From positions 496,001-560,000 of the forward strand of contig NZ_BAAAUV010000002.1 of assembly GCF_039534125.1 (NCBI RefSeq): DNA of 64,000 nt, in the 5' to 3' direction. A program made the position numbers and the translations under genes. The notes beneath the pieces were generated by a model. That model was not told the origin of the DNA. It made no database searches and saw only the letters and a program-made list of their open reading frames with translations. How positions within the stretch are numbered: position 1 is the stretch's first letter; each line of letters begins with the position of its first letter. Below, piece by piece: positions 1 to 10,000 of the stretch. Source of the stretch: Actinocorallia longicatena. GTDB lineage: Bacteria > Actinomycetota > Actinomycetes > Streptosporangiales > Streptosporangiaceae.

Positions 1-1352
1 TCGGTGGAGATGAAGACGTTCTTGGTCTCGGTGAAGGCGTCGAGGGCGTCGGGGCCGAGTTCGCGCCCGAATCCGGATTCCTTGAAGCCGCCGAAGGGGG
101 TCCAGTAGCGGACCGAGGAGTGGGAGTTGACGGAGAGGTTCCCGGCTTCGACGGCGCGGGCCATGCGGAGGGCGCGGCCGAGGTCGCGGGTCCAGATCGA
201 TCCGGACAGCCCGTAGGCGGTGTCGTTGGCGATGCGGACGGCGTCGGCCTCGTCCTTGAAGGGCGCGACGGTGACGACGGGCCCGAAGACCTCCTCGGTC
301 CAGGCGGGGAGTCCGGCGTGGCCGGGCCCGGCGAGGACGGTCGGCGGGAACCAGTACCCGGGGCCTTCGGGCGCCGAGCCCTGGAACGCGATGGGGGCCC
401 CGTCGGGCACGTAGGCGCGGACCCGGTCGAGGTGGGCGGCGCTGACGAGCGGCCCGACCTCGGTGGCCTCGGCTCGCGGATCCCCGACGATCACCCCCTT
501 GACAGCCGGCTCCAGGAGTTCCATGAAGCGCTCGTAGGCCGTCTCCTGGACGAGGATCCGGGAGCGCGCGCAGCAGTCCTGCCCGGCGTTCTCGAAGACC
601 GCGTAGGGGGCGCTGGCGGCGGCCTTCTCGAGGTCGGAGTCGGCGAAGACGATGTTGGCGCTCTTGCCGCCGAGCTCGAGGGTGAGCCGTTTGACCTGGG
701 GGGCGCAGGCCGCCATCAGCTCCTTGCCGACCCGCGACGACCCGGTGAACACGATCTTCCGGACGGACGGGTGGTCGACGAGCCGCCGTCCGGCGATGGG
801 CCCCTCACCGGGCAGCACCTGGAAGACGTCCTCGGGCAGCCCGGCCTCGAGGGCGATCTCCGCGACGCGCAGCGCGGTCAGGGGGGTCCATTCCGCCGGC
901 TTGACGATCACGGTGTTCCCCGCGGCGAGCGCGGGGGCCGCTCCCCAGCCCATGATCGGCATCGGGAAGTTCCACGGCACGATCACGCCGACGACGCCGA
1001 GGGGCTCCTTGAACGTGACGTCCATGCCGCCCGCCACCGGGATCTGCAGCCCGGTGTGCCGTTCGGGCGCCCCCGCGTAGTAGCCGAGGACGTCGCGGAG
1101 GTTGCCGGCCTCCCAGCGGGCCTGCCCGATGGGGTGGCCGGCGTTGGCGACCTCGAGCCCGGCGAGCTCTTCGAGGTGGGCGTCGATCCGCTCGGCGAAG
1201 GCGCGCAGCAGCCGGGCCCTGTCGCCGGGGCCGACCGCCCGCCACCGCTCGAAGGCGCGGGCGGAACGCTCCACGGCGGCGTCCGTCTCCTCCGCGGAGG
1301 CGAGAGCGACGGTGGCGACGACCTTTTCGGTCGCCGGATTGATGACGTCCAT
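1..1352 (-). CDS. Aldehyde dehydrogenase (3' end outside window)
   Basis: NAD(P)-dependent aldehyde dehydrogenase oxidising an aldehyde to its acid; about 450 residues are visible and the C-terminus runs off the left edge. Seen: the VIVPWNFP stretch, FTGSSRVGKE, LELGGKSANIVF with the general-base Glu, NAGQDCCARSR with the catalytic Cys, and EEVFGPVV. The ATG overlaps the TGA of the glutamine-synthetase-like gene by one base (TGATG), so the two are probably translationally coupled. In putrescine-type pathways such an enzyme (PuuC) oxidises gamma-glutamyl-aminoaldehyde, which fits the operon partners. The substrate itself is inferred from context. Confidence 0.93.
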   Translation of the reverse strand, partial: MDVINPATEKVVATVALASAEETDAAVERSARAFERWRAVGPGDRARLLRAFAERIDAHLEELAGLEVANAGHPIGQARWEAGNLRDVLGYYAGAPERHTGLQIPVAGGMDVTFKEPLGVVGVIVPWNFPMPIMGWGAAPALAAGNTVIVKPAEWTPLTALRVAEIALEAGLPEDVFQVLPGEGPIAGRRLVDHPSVRKIVFTGSSRVGKELMAACAPQVKRLTLELGGKSANIVFADSDLEKAAASAPYAVFENAGQDCCARSRILVQETAYERFMELLEPAVKGVIVGDPRAEATEVGPLVSAAHLDRVRAYVPDGAPIAFQGSAPEGPGYWFPPTVLAGPGHAGLPAWTEEVFGPVVTVAPFKDEADAVRIANDTAYGLSGSIWTRDLGRALRMARAVEAGNLSVNSHSSVRYWTPFGGFKESGFGRELGPDALDAFTETKNVFIST

Positions 1353-2695
1353 CACAACCTTTCGAATCCCCGGAACATCTCCCAGTCGGTGATGGCCCGG
1401 TCGTAGGCGTCGAGCTCGACCTGCGCGTAGTTCGCGTAGTGGGTCACGACCTCGGGGGCGAAGACGTCGCGGACGACCGGGCTGGCGATCCAGTCGGCGC
1501 GGGCCTCCCGCAGCGTCCCCACGACGGTCGCCGCGCCGCTCGTGTAGGCGTTCCCGGTGAAGGGTTCCTCCAGTTCGAGCCCGTTGTCGATGCCGTGGAG
1601 CCCGGCGGCGATCAGGCCCGCGACGGCGAGGTAGGGGTTGACGTCGCCGCCCGGCACCCGGTTCTCGACCCGCAGCGACGGCCCGTGCCCGACGAGCCGC
1701 AGCGCGCACGTGCGGTTGTCGAGCCCCCACTTGATCGCGGTCGGCGCGAACGAGCCGGGCTGGAACCGTTTGTAGGAGTTGATGTTCGGGGCGTAGAGCA
1801 GGGTGAGGTCGCGCAGGCAGGCCTGCTGTCCCGCGATGAAGCTCGCGCCGAGCTCGGACAGCCCGTGCGGGCCCGGCCCCGCCATGACCGGCCTGCCGTC
1901 ACCGTCGCGCAGTGAGATGTGGATGTGGCAGGAGTTGCCCTCGCGCTCGTTCGGCTTGGCCATGAAGGTCAGGGCCATGCCCTCCTGCGCCGCGATCTCC
2001 TTGGCCCCTGTCTTGTACAAGGAGTGGTTGTCGCAGGTGGTGAGCGCGTCGGCGAAGCGGAAGGCGATCTCGTGCTGGCCGAGGTTACACTCCCCCTTCG
2101 CCGACTCGACGTACATCCCGGCCCCGGTCATCTCGTTGCGGATGCGCCGCAGCAGCGGTTCGACCCTCGCCCCGCCGAGCAGCGAGTAGTCCACGTTGTA
2201 CTGGTTGGCGGGGGTCAGGTCGCGGTAGGCCTTCTTCCAGGCCTCCTCGTAGGTGTCCTGGTAGACGATGAACTCCAGCTCGGTGCCCACGTAGGCGCCC
2301 CAGCCGCGTTCGGCGAGCCGGTCGAGCTGGCTGCGCAGGATCTGCCGGGGCGAGGGGGCGACGTCCGTGCCGTCCTCCCACACCAGGTCGGCGAAGACCA
2401 GCGCCGCGCCGTCCTGCCAGGGGAGTTCCCGGAGCGTCCCCAGGTCGGGACGCATCACGAAGTCCCCGTAGCCGCGTTCCCACGACGACATCGCGTATCC
2501 GTCGACGGTGTTCATGTCGACGTCCACGGCCAGCAGGTAGTTGCAGCCCTCGCTGCCGTGCCCCGCCACCTCCTCGAGGAAGTAGCGGGACGACAGTCGC
2601 TTGCCCTGGAGGCGGCCCTGCATGTCCGTGATCGCGATGATCACGGTGTCGATGCGGCCCGCCTCCACGGCCACGGCCAGTTCTTCCAGCGTCAC
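1352..2695 (-). CDS. Glutamine synthetase family protein, gamma-glutamylpolyamine synthetase-like
   Basis: A 447-residue member of the glutamine synthetase family, probably an ATP-dependent gamma-glutamyl ligase acting on an amine rather than ammonia. Seen: a beta-grasp N-terminus with MQGRLQGKR, the ELEFIVYQ metal/substrate segment, NSCHIHISL, and the ENRVPGGDVNPYLA segment typical of the PuuA/GlnA3/GlnA4 group. The GTG start lies two bases after the permease stop, and its stop overlaps the aldehyde dehydrogenase start. Permease, ligase and dehydrogenase together resemble the Puu route for putrescine. The ethanolamine-type GlnA4 ligase of Streptomyces is an alternative, and the amine cannot be read from sequence. 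Confidence 0.88.
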   Translation of the reverse strand: MTLEELAVAVEAGRIDTVIIAITDMQGRLQGKRLSSRYFLEEVAGHGSEGCNYLLAVDVDMNTVDGYAMSSWERGYGDFVMRPDLGTLRELPWQDGAALVFADLVWEDGTDVAPSPRQILRSQLDRLAERGWGAYVGTELEFIVYQDTYEEAWKKAYRDLTPANQYNVDYSLLGGARVEPLLRRIRNEMTGAGMYVESAKGECNLGQHEIAFRFADALTTCDNHSLYKTGAKEIAAQEGMALTFMAKPNEREGNSCHIHISLRDGDGRPVMAGPGPHGLSELGASFIAGQQACLRDLTLLYAPNINSYKRFQPGSFAPTAIKWGLDNRTCALRLVGHGPSLRVENRVPGGDVNPYLAVAGLIAAGLHGIDNGLELEEPFTGNAYTSGAATVVGTLREARADWIASPVVRDVFAPEVVTHYANYAQVELDAYDRAITDWEMFRGFERL

Positions 2696-2697
2696 GG

Positions 2698-4221
2698 CTA
2701 AACGGCCCTCAGTTCGTCCTCGATCGCTGCCAGTTCCTCAGCACTACCCTGAACCTTGGGTCCCTTGAACCACTTGCGGGCGGAGAGAATCCACCAGAGT
2801 CCCGATCCGCCGAGGACGACGGCCACGGCGAGCGGCGCGTAGTTGAAGGTGTCCTTGGTGACGGGGCTCGCCGTCGGGAGCATGAACAGGATCGCGATGA
2901 AGCCGACCCAGATGACGGCGAGGATGCCGACGGGCCTGCTCCACCGGCCGAGGCTCCACGGTCCCGGCTGGAAGTCCTCGCCCTGCCGGATGCGCAGGAA
3001 CGTCGGGATGACGTAGGCGACGTACAGGCCGATCACGGCGATGGACGTCACGGCGTAGTAGGCGGTGAGGTTCCACAGCGCGGGGATCGTCAGGACGAAC
3101 GCGCCGCCCGCGGCGAGCCAGATCGCGTTGGTGGGCGTCCTGGTCCGCTTGTTGATCTTGTGCCAGAAGTCGGAGGCCGGCAGCGCGCCGTCCCGCGAGA
3201 AGGCGTAGATCATGCGGGAGTTGGCGGTCACCGAGGCGGTGCCGCAGAAGAACTGCGCGCCGAAGGAGACCAGGATGAGCAGCCCGCCGACGGTCTCGCC
3301 CGCCGCCGAGGTGAAGATCCCCGGAACGCCGTCGGCCTGGGCCCCGGCGTAGTCCTGGATGGCGAAGGTGACGGCCAGCAGCAGGATCCAGCCCGCGATG
3401 ACCGAGATCAGCACGGAGTTGACGATGCCCTTCGGCCCCGAGCGGGCGGCGTCGTGGGTCTCCTCGGTCATGTGCGCCGAGGCGTCGTAACCGGTGAGGG
3501 TGTACTGGGCGAGCAGCAGGCCGATCAGCCCGGCGTACAGGGCCGACTGCCAGCCCGTCCCGTTGACGAACTCGGTGAAGACGAAGTCCGCCGACTGGTG
3601 GTGGTCCGGCTTGAGCGCCAGGACGACCACGACGACCGCGACGCCCGCCACGTGCCACCAGACGCTGATGTTGTTGAGCAGCGCGACGAGTTTCACGCCG
3701 AACTGGTTCAGCAGCGCGTGGACGATCAGCAGCACCGCGAAGAGCAGGAACTTGTGGCCGAGCGTCACCTCGAAGCCGAACTCGAGATCCAGCCAGGTGT
3801 TCAGGAAGAACGCCGAGCCGTAGACGATGCCCGCGGTGACCGCGACCTGGCCCATGAAGTTGAACCAGCCGGTGAACCACGACCAGGCCGCCTGGTTGCG
3901 CTTGGCGAGCTTGGCCGACCAGTAGTACAGGCCGCCCGCGGTGGGATAGCTGGAACAGACCTCGGCCATCGCGAGCGCGACCAGGAGGGTCATCGCGCCG
4001 ACGCCGAGCCAGCCCCAGGTGATGATCACCGGGCCGCCGCCGTTGAGGCCGATTGTGTAGGACGTCAGGCAGCCGCTCAGCACCGAGATGATGGTGAAGG
4101 AGACCGCGAAGTTGGAGAAGCCGGACATCGAGCGGCTGAGTTCCTGGGCGTACCCCAGTTCGTGCAGCCGTCTCTCGTCGTCGGACAGGGTCGGTTGGTC
4201 GGCGGGTTCTTTGACGCTCAC
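2698..4221 (-). CDS. APC-family amino acid/polyamine permease
   Basis: A 507-residue integral membrane transporter of the amino acid-polyamine-organocation superfamily, with about 12 hydrophobic helices. The N-terminal SMSGFSNFAVSFTIISVLSG region and the YDASAHMTEET motif are typical of the GABA permease/UGA4-like subgroup. It is the first gene of the operon with the ligase and the aldehyde dehydrogenase, so it probably imports the amine or amino acid they degrade. The GTG start has a GGAGG ribosome site four bases upstream. The upstream gap to the divergent FadR-type regulator contains a palindrome that may control it. Confidence 0.9.
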   Translation of the reverse strand: MSVKEPADQPTLSDDERRLHELGYAQELSRSMSGFSNFAVSFTIISVLSGCLTSYTIGLNGGGPVIITWGWLGVGAMTLLVALAMAEVCSSYPTAGGLYYWSAKLAKRNQAAWSWFTGWFNFMGQVAVTAGIVYGSAFFLNTWLDLEFGFEVTLGHKFLLFAVLLIVHALLNQFGVKLVALLNNISVWWHVAGVAVVVVVLALKPDHHQSADFVFTEFVNGTGWQSALYAGLIGLLLAQYTLTGYDASAHMTEETHDAARSGPKGIVNSVLISVIAGWILLLAVTFAIQDYAGAQADGVPGIFTSAAGETVGGLLILVSFGAQFFCGTASVTANSRMIYAFSRDGALPASDFWHKINKRTRTPTNAIWLAAGGAFVLTIPALWNLTAYYAVTSIAVIGLYVAYVIPTFLRIRQGEDFQPGPWSLGRWSRPVGILAVIWVGFIAILFMLPTASPVTKDTFNYAPLAVAVVLGGSGLWWILSARKWFKGPKVQGSAEELAAIEDELRAV

Positions 4222-4250
4222 AACGCCTCCGGGGGTCGGGAGCCGTAAAC

Positions 4251-4266
4251 GGTCTAATGTCAGACC
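4251..4266. promoter_or_regulatory. Palindromic operator candidate of the FadR-type regulator
   Basis: GGTCTAATGTCAGACC is an inverted repeat (GGTCT, six-base spacer, AGACC) in the gap between the permease operon and the divergent GntR/FadR gene. FadR-subfamily regulators bind short palindromes of the TGGT-N-ACCA type next to their own genes. The assignment is by position and symmetry only. Confidence 0.5.
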
Positions 4267-4346
4267 ATTAACGATTATCCGGGGTAGATCGTCAAGACCC
4301 GAAACCGGGAAGTAACATCGAGGGCGGAGCCGACCACCGGGGGATC

Positions 4347-5081
4347 GTGATGCTCATCGACAGCGAGGCGACGGCCCTCGCGGCCGTGCTCCGTCCCGTG
4401 CGGGCGGGCAACGCCTTCGAGGAGACCGTCGAGCGGCTGCTCCAGGTGATCAAACTGCGGGTCGTCGACCACGGCGAGCGGCTCCCGCCCGAACGCGAGC
4501 TCGCCCCGCTGCTGGGCGTCAGCCGGGTGACGCTCCGCGAGGCCATCAGGGTCCTCCAGCAGGAGGGCTACGTGGAGTCCCGCCGCGGCCGCAACGGCGG
4601 CACCTTCGTCACCTACAAGCCGCCGCGCCCCCGCAAGGGCGACCTGGCCCGGGTCGCGGCCCGCCACGGCGACGCGCTCAACGACGCGCTCATCTACCGC
4701 CACGCCGTCGAGACGGGCGCCGCGCAGCACCTGGCGACGGTCGAGCTGTCCCCCGACCAGGAGTCCCAGCTCCTGGAGGCCCTCGCCGCCGTCAACACGG
4801 CCTCGATCGCCGAGTACCGCCGCCTCGACATCCGCTTCCATCTCACGATCGCCGAGCTCACCGGCTCGCCCCTGCTGGCCTCGGCCTGCGCCGACGCCCG
4901 GCTGCGCGTCACCGATCTCCTCAACGCGATCCCCGTCCTCCAGCCCAACATCGAGCACGCGGCCGTCCAGCACGCCGCCGTCGTCGACGCCATCCTCGCG
5001 AGCGACCCCCAGGCCGCCCACCAGGCCATGGCCGAGCACCTCGAGGGCACGGCCGCCCTCCTGCGCGGCTTCCTCGGCTGA
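4347..5081 (+). CDS. GntR family regulator, FadR/FCD subfamily
   Basis: About 244 residues. The N-terminal winged helix (residues ~20-85) carries PPERELAPLLGVSRVTLREA and the EGYVESRRGRNGGTFV wing. The C-terminal all-helical FCD domain (residues ~110-230) includes the RRLDIRFHLTIAEL segment with candidate metal/ligand residues. It is divergent from the amine-catabolic operon and is the obvious candidate local repressor, relieved by the substrate or an intermediate. The start is either GTG 4347 or ATG 4350; a GGGGGA stretch just upstream favours the ATG slightly. Confidence 0.9.
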   Translation: MMLIDSEATALAAVLRPVRAGNAFEETVERLLQVIKLRVVDHGERLPPERELAPLLGVSRVTLREAIRVLQQEGYVESRRGRNGGTFVTYKPPRPRKGDLARVAARHGDALNDALIYRHAVETGAAQHLATVELSPDQESQLLEALAAVNTASIAEYRRLDIRFHLTIAELTGSPLLASACADARLRVTDLLNAIPVLQPNIEHAAVQHAAVVDAILASDPQAAHQAMAEHLEGTAALLRGFLG

Positions 5082-5096
5082 GGCGCGCCGGAGGGC

Positions 5097-5777
5097 TCAG
5101 GCAGGCCCGCCGGAGACGAACTCCGTGCGCTCCCCCGGCGCGCCCGCGCGGCGGCGGGGCCACAGCACGAACACCAGCAGCAGCACTCCGGCCGCGACCC
5201 CGGCGGCACCGGCCGGCACCAGGAAGCCGAAGCGCAGGCCCATCGAGGCGGTCACCGACAGCCCCGGACGCCCGTCGAGCCGCAGGACGACCAGCGACCA
5301 GGCCCCGCCGGATTCGTCCCACTCCACGACCCGCTCACCGGCCCCCGCCGAAGAGGCCGCCCAGAACCCCTCGGCCCGCGGATCCTTCGGCGCATCGCCC
5401 TGGACGGGCCGGAACACCGCCCCGAACGGGTCGAGCCGCGCCCTCTCGAACTCCTCGTAACCGGCGCCGTTCAGGTAGGCCTCGACCTTGCCCTTCGGCC
5501 CGATCCCGACGAAGACGGGCGCCTCGGGATCCTCGGCGGCGACCCTGATCCGGAGCCTGGCCAGCTCGCCGACGTCGATGGAGGGGTTCGCGGTCCTCGC
5601 CTCGGCGTCCCCCACGTCGATCTCGTCGGTCTTGAAACCGGAGGTCGGGGTCGCGAACCGCGCCGACGGCGTCGCGAACCAGCCGCCCTCGCCGGCCTGG
5701 AGCCGTCCCGCCACGAGCCCCGCTCCCCCGGCCGCCAGCAGGACTACGGCCACCACGATCCCCAAGGCCTTCTTCAC
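5097..5777 (-). CDS. Membrane-anchored protein of unknown function
   Basis: 226 residues: an N-terminal helix (ALGIVVAVVLLAAGGAGLVAG), an exported domain of about 150 residues starting with a TPSARFATPTSGFKT-type segment, and a C-terminal helix followed by a short basic cytoplasmic tail. No catalytic motif is recognised. Similar two-helix proteins are common in actinomycetes. The start is GTG, because a GAGGGAG ribosome site sits five bases before it; longer in-frame versions would run into the promoter of the divergent serine hydrolase. It converges with the FadR-type gene, with a 15-base gap. Confidence 0.7.
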   Translation of the reverse strand: MKKALGIVVAVVLLAAGGAGLVAGRLQAGEGGWFATPSARFATPTSGFKTDEIDVGDAEARTANPSIDVGELARLRIRVAAEDPEAPVFVGIGPKGKVEAYLNGAGYEEFERARLDPFGAVFRPVQGDAPKDPRAEGFWAASSAGAGERVVEWDESGGAWSLVVLRLDGRPGLSVTASMGLRFGFLVPAGAAGVAAGVLLLVFVLWPRRRAGAPGERTEFVSGGPA

Positions 5778-5805
5778 AGTTCTCCCTCTTTCGCGCGTCG
5801 TGCCG

Positions 5806-5831
5806 GGAATGGCGGCCTTCGCCCGGAGGTT
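5806..5831 (+). promoter_or_regulatory. Sigma-R-type promoter (GGAAT-N18-GTT)
   Basis: GGAAT at 5806-5810 and GTT at 5829-5831 are separated by exactly 18 bases, the consensus of Streptomyces sigma-R (and mycobacterial SigH) promoters. It lies 35 bases before the serine-hydrolase start in an intergenic region. It is one of three such sites found upstream of genes in this window. Function is inferred from the consensus. Confidence 0.5.
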
Positions 5832-5866
5832 GGCCACAGCATCCGTCATCACCTCTGGGGGCCGAC

Positions 5867-7009
5867 ATGTCCGATCACACCGTCGAAGGCACCGTAGCCG
5901 AGGGCTTCGAGCCGGTGCGGGAAGAGTTCGAAGCCTTCCTGGCCGGGGAGGAGCATCCGCCGGAGGCGCAGCTGGCCGTCCACCGGGACGGGGAGCGCGT
6001 GGTCGACCTGTGGGCGGGCGCGGAGACCACCGCGGACTCCCTGGCACCCGTCTACTCCATCACCAAGGGGGCGGCCCACTTCGTGGTGGCCCTGCTCGTC
6101 CAGGAGGGCGTCCTCGACCTCGACGGCCGGGTGGCGGAGCACTGGCCCGAGTTCGCCGCCCACGGCAAGGGGGACCTAACGCTCCGGCAGCTCGTCACCC
6201 ACCAGGCCGGGGTGGTCAACATCGACGCCGGGCTGACCGTCGCGGAGCTCGCCGACGACCGGGTGGCGGCGGCGCTGCTGGCCGAGCAGAAGCCCGCCTG
6301 GGAACCGGGCGGCGGCTACGGCTACCACGCGTTCGTGATCGGCGCGCTGACCGGCGAGGTCGTCCGCCGCGCCACCGGGCGCACGATCCAGCAGATCTTC
6401 GAGGAGCGCGTCCGCGCCCCCTACCGCCTCGATTTCTTCCTCGGCCTCCCCGCCGGCGCCGAGGGCCGCTGCCTGCCGATCCTGCCGATGCTCCCCACCC
6501 CCGCGCAGCAGGCGGAACTCGCCGCGGCCGCGCCGCCCGAGCTCCTGGCCCATTCCTTCCTCATGACCGGCGACCAGCCCGTGGACCTGGTGGACTTCGT
6601 CAACACCCGGCACGTCCGCGCCCTGGGCCAGGCCTCCGCGGGCGGTGTCGGCAACGCCCGCGGCATCGCCGCCTTCTACTCCGCCGTGGTCTCCGCGTCC
6701 GGCGGACGCCCGCCGCTGCTGTCCCCCGCGACCCTGGACGAGGTCACCCGCCTCCAGGTGACGGGCACCGACCTGGTCACCGGCGAACCCGACCACTTCC
6801 TGCTCGGCTTCGAGAACCTCCCGCTCGTGCACCCGTCCCTGAGCCCCCGCTCCTTCGGACACAGCGGAGCCGCGGGGTCGCTGGCCCTCGCCGACGCCGG
6901 CCGGGGCCTGTCCTACGCCTACGTCCGCCGCCGGTTCGCCTACCCCGGCGGCGCGGCTCCGGAGAACGCCCGCCTCATCGAGGCCGTCACGGCGAGCGCG
7001 GACCGCTGA
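5867..7009 (+). CDS. Serine hydrolase, beta-lactamase/EstB-like fold
   Basis: 380 residues of the class C beta-lactamase-like (esterase/CubicO) superfamily. Ser64-x-x-Lys67 in VYSITKGAA is the nucleophile motif, YGYHAFVIG provides the tyrosine motif, and FGHSGAAGS is the HxG third motif. There is no signal peptide, so it is probably cytoplasmic. Such proteins are usually esterases or peptidases rather than resistance enzymes. It starts at ATG and is followed by a strong hairpin at 7017-7050. The sigma-R-like motif upstream suggests induction by thiol or oxidative stress; the substrate is unknown. Confidence 0.88.
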   Translation: MSDHTVEGTVAEGFEPVREEFEAFLAGEEHPPEAQLAVHRDGERVVDLWAGAETTADSLAPVYSITKGAAHFVVALLVQEGVLDLDGRVAEHWPEFAAHGKGDLTLRQLVTHQAGVVNIDAGLTVAELADDRVAAALLAEQKPAWEPGGGYGYHAFVIGALTGEVVRRATGRTIQQIFEERVRAPYRLDFFLGLPAGAEGRCLPILPMLPTPAQQAELAAAAPPELLAHSFLMTGDQPVDLVDFVNTRHVRALGQASAGGVGNARGIAAFYSAVVSASGGRPPLLSPATLDEVTRLQVTGTDLVTGEPDHFLLGFENLPLVHPSLSPRSFGHSGAAGSLALADAGRGLSYAYVRRRFAYPGGAAPENARLIEAVTASADR

Positions 7010-7016
7010 CGCGGAA

Positions 7017-7050
7017 ACGGCCCGGAACCTTCTCGCGGGTTCCGGGCCGT
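7017..7050. terminator. Bidirectional hairpin terminator
   Basis: A perfect 13-bp inverted repeat (ACGGCCCGGAACC, 8-base loop, complementary arm) lies between the convergent serine hydrolase and M14 peptidase genes. No long T-run follows, as is usual for GC-rich actinomycete terminators. Confidence 0.75.
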
Positions 7051-7061
7051 CCCTCACCCGG

Positions 7062-10000
7062 TCAGCCGATCAGGTGCTTCATCGCCTTCTTGACGAAGTC
7101 GGTGCGCGCCGCCTCCGTCGAGAACCCCTCCACGCCGAACCCGACGTAGACCGAGTCCTTCGTGACGACTCCCGCGCCCTCCTCGAAGGCCCGCACGGTG
7201 CGGATCCAGTCGTTGGGAGCGGCCGCCGAGCCCGCGGGCGGGCCGGGGACGGTCCAGCCGCCGAGATCCGCCTCGAACGAGGTGGAGCTCAGCGTGGCAC
7301 CGTCGGCGGTGACGGTGGCGTCGTCGACGAAGACGCCGAGGAGCTGGGTGCCCCAGTCGCTCACGTAAGTGATCGACAGCTCGACCTTCTTGCCCGCGTA
7401 CGGGGTCAGGTCGACAGCCCACTCCTGCCAGCCGCCGGACTTGCCGGAGGCCGCGTTCCACGCCCCGGTCGTGCCCGTGGGCGAGCAGTCGGCGCCCTGA
7501 TAGTGGTCCAGGAACGGGTGCAGCGTGCGCCAGCCCGACGCGCAGCTGTCCCCGGTCTCCTGGGTGGTGTGGCCGTTGAGGTCGGGCAGGGTCGTCCAGT
7601 CGTCCTGGCCGACGGTGTGGGCCTCGACGAACACGTGGTCCCAGGCCGCCTCCGTCTCGTAGGACGTCTGGAAGGTGAGCTTGCCCGACGACTTGCCGGT
7701 GAGGTCGACCGTGCTGGTCAGCCTCTTGTAGGAGTCGTCCGCGACCTGGCTGTACACGTACTGGCTGCCGGTCCTGGGGTCGAACGGGGCCCCGCCGGGA
7801 CGGTCCCACTTGATCGGGGCCGTGCCCGCGAAGTCCTTGTGCTTCTTCGGCGACAGGAAGCTCGACGTCGTCAGGAACGACGCCGTGTGGTCCTGGTTGT
7901 TCGCCCCCGTGCCGCCGTTGAGCGTCCCGGAGAAGCCGGCGAACGGCGTCTCGGTGCTCTTGACCGGGTAGGGCTGGCCGGTGGCCGGGTCGGTGCCCCC
8001 GCCGTCGATGTAGCTGTAGGCGCCGAGGTAGTACTGGAGGAAGTCGTTGAGCAGCGGCAGGCACGGCGGGTCGGACCTGACCGCGCACTCCGGCTGCGCC
8101 GGGACGTCCGGTTCGTACCAGTACACCCCGTCCGCTCCGGAAGCCAGCCCGGCCGACTTGCCCGCGTACAGCAGCTTGCCGCCCTCGTTGAGGTAGTCAC
8201 GGACCGCCAGCTCGCTGGTCAGCGCCAGCTTGGCCGCGGTGCCGCCCGGCTGGCCGACCGCCCGGGTCACGATGTCGTCGCCGGTCTCCCAGACGACCGC
8301 CTTGTAGTGGCCGAGAACGCCCAGCGGATGCGGGGCGGTCCTGCCGTTGGCGTCGATGTCGTAGACGTCGGAGGTGTAGCCCGCCGCGGTGAGCGCCGCC
8401 GTGTAGGAGGCGGCGTACTTCGACGCCGTGACGCCCTGGACGGGGCTGGCGCCGGTGACGTCCTCGCCGGACAGCACGAGCACGTCCCCGCCGATGTCGG
8501 TGGCGACCTTGTAGGTGAAGTGGCCGCTCGCGATCGGCACGCCCTTCTTCTTCGCCTCGTACCAGGCCTCGACCGAGTCGCCCGGCGCGGTGCCGGTGAC
8601 CGAGGCGCGGTACTCGCCGAAGTAGAGGTCGCCCTCGTCGCCGTACCGCTCGCCGCCGTTCCAGCGCGCGGCGGTGGCGGTCTTGGTGGCCCCTCCGTTG
8701 ACCTTGTACTTGAGCTCGAGCGCCCGCAGCGACCTGCGGGCCTCGACCGCGACCGGCTGGGTCGTGCCGTGCGAGACGGTGAACGGGTCGATCACCAGGT
8801 CCGGGACGGTCCTGCCGAGCGAGGAGACGGGCTCGTCCGGGGTCTTCGCCGACTTCGCGACCGACAGGATGAACGGCAGGTTCTTGGTGAACTCCTGCTG
8901 GATCAGCGTCTCGTCGTCGGGGAAGTTGAAGACGCTCTCGCAGTCCCCGGGCAGCCACGGGTCGTCGGGGTCGACCTCGCTGGCCGACTGGCACGTCGAC
9001 ATCTCCGGCGTGATCGTCAGCGTGCCGTACCGCTGCGTCATGTGGCCGTCGGTCTCACCGTTGGTGGTGTACAGCTCCGCGCCGAGGTCCGGGTCGTAGC
9101 CGGGCACCGCCGGGGTGGCGTCGTCGCCGAGCAGGGCCTCGAAGATGTGGTCGTCGGGGGTGGGCGTCTGGGTCTGCCAGCCGACGCCGTACAGCAGGAG
9201 CTGGGCGGCCGAGTGGTAGTTGACCATGTACTCGGGGCGCAGCTTCGCGATGAAGGAGTCCTGGGTCTTGGTCTCGGCCTCGGAGTTCGGGGCGGAGCCG
9301 CGGTAGGTCTCGCTGAACGGGCTCGGCGAGGAGCCCTCGTCGTCGTAGCCCCACTTGTAGGCGAAGTTCCGGTTCGGGTCGACGCCGTCGCCGTTGGTGA
9401 TGACGCCGTCGCCGTTGTTGTCCCGGGTGTTCTTGCGCCAGAGCCGGAAGTCGGGGTCGAAGGTCAGGTCGTAGCCGTCGACGTTGACGACCGGGATGAA
9501 CCACAGGTCGGTGGTGTCGACGATCTGGGTGATCTCGGCGTTGGTGCCGTAGTTGTCGAGGAAGTGGTGGAGCTGCCGCCGGACGGTCTCCGGCGTGATC
9601 CACTCACGGGCGTGCTGGGCCGCCTGGATGACGACCGAGGGCCGGTTGCTGGGCGTCGGGAGCGTTCCCGCGCCCTTCGAGACGCGGACCGCGGTGATCG
9701 GCTGTCCCGATCCCGCGGTGCCGATGTCGACGGCCTTGGCGATCGCCGGGTGGTCGGCCGCCGCCTGGACGATCTCCTCCCGGATGTTGCCGGCACCGCT
9801 GTAGGGCCGGAAGACCCCGGCGCTCTTGGCCTTGAGCGACTTCTTCTTCTCGGGCTTGGCCTCGATCGGGATGCCCTTGGCCTTGAGGGACTGGCCCAGG
9901 CCGTAGCTCATGACGACCTCGACGGCCGTCTTTCCGTCGGCCATCGCGCCGAGCGCGATGTCCTCGTGGTCGAAGCCGAGGTCGCGGATGACCTTCAGCT

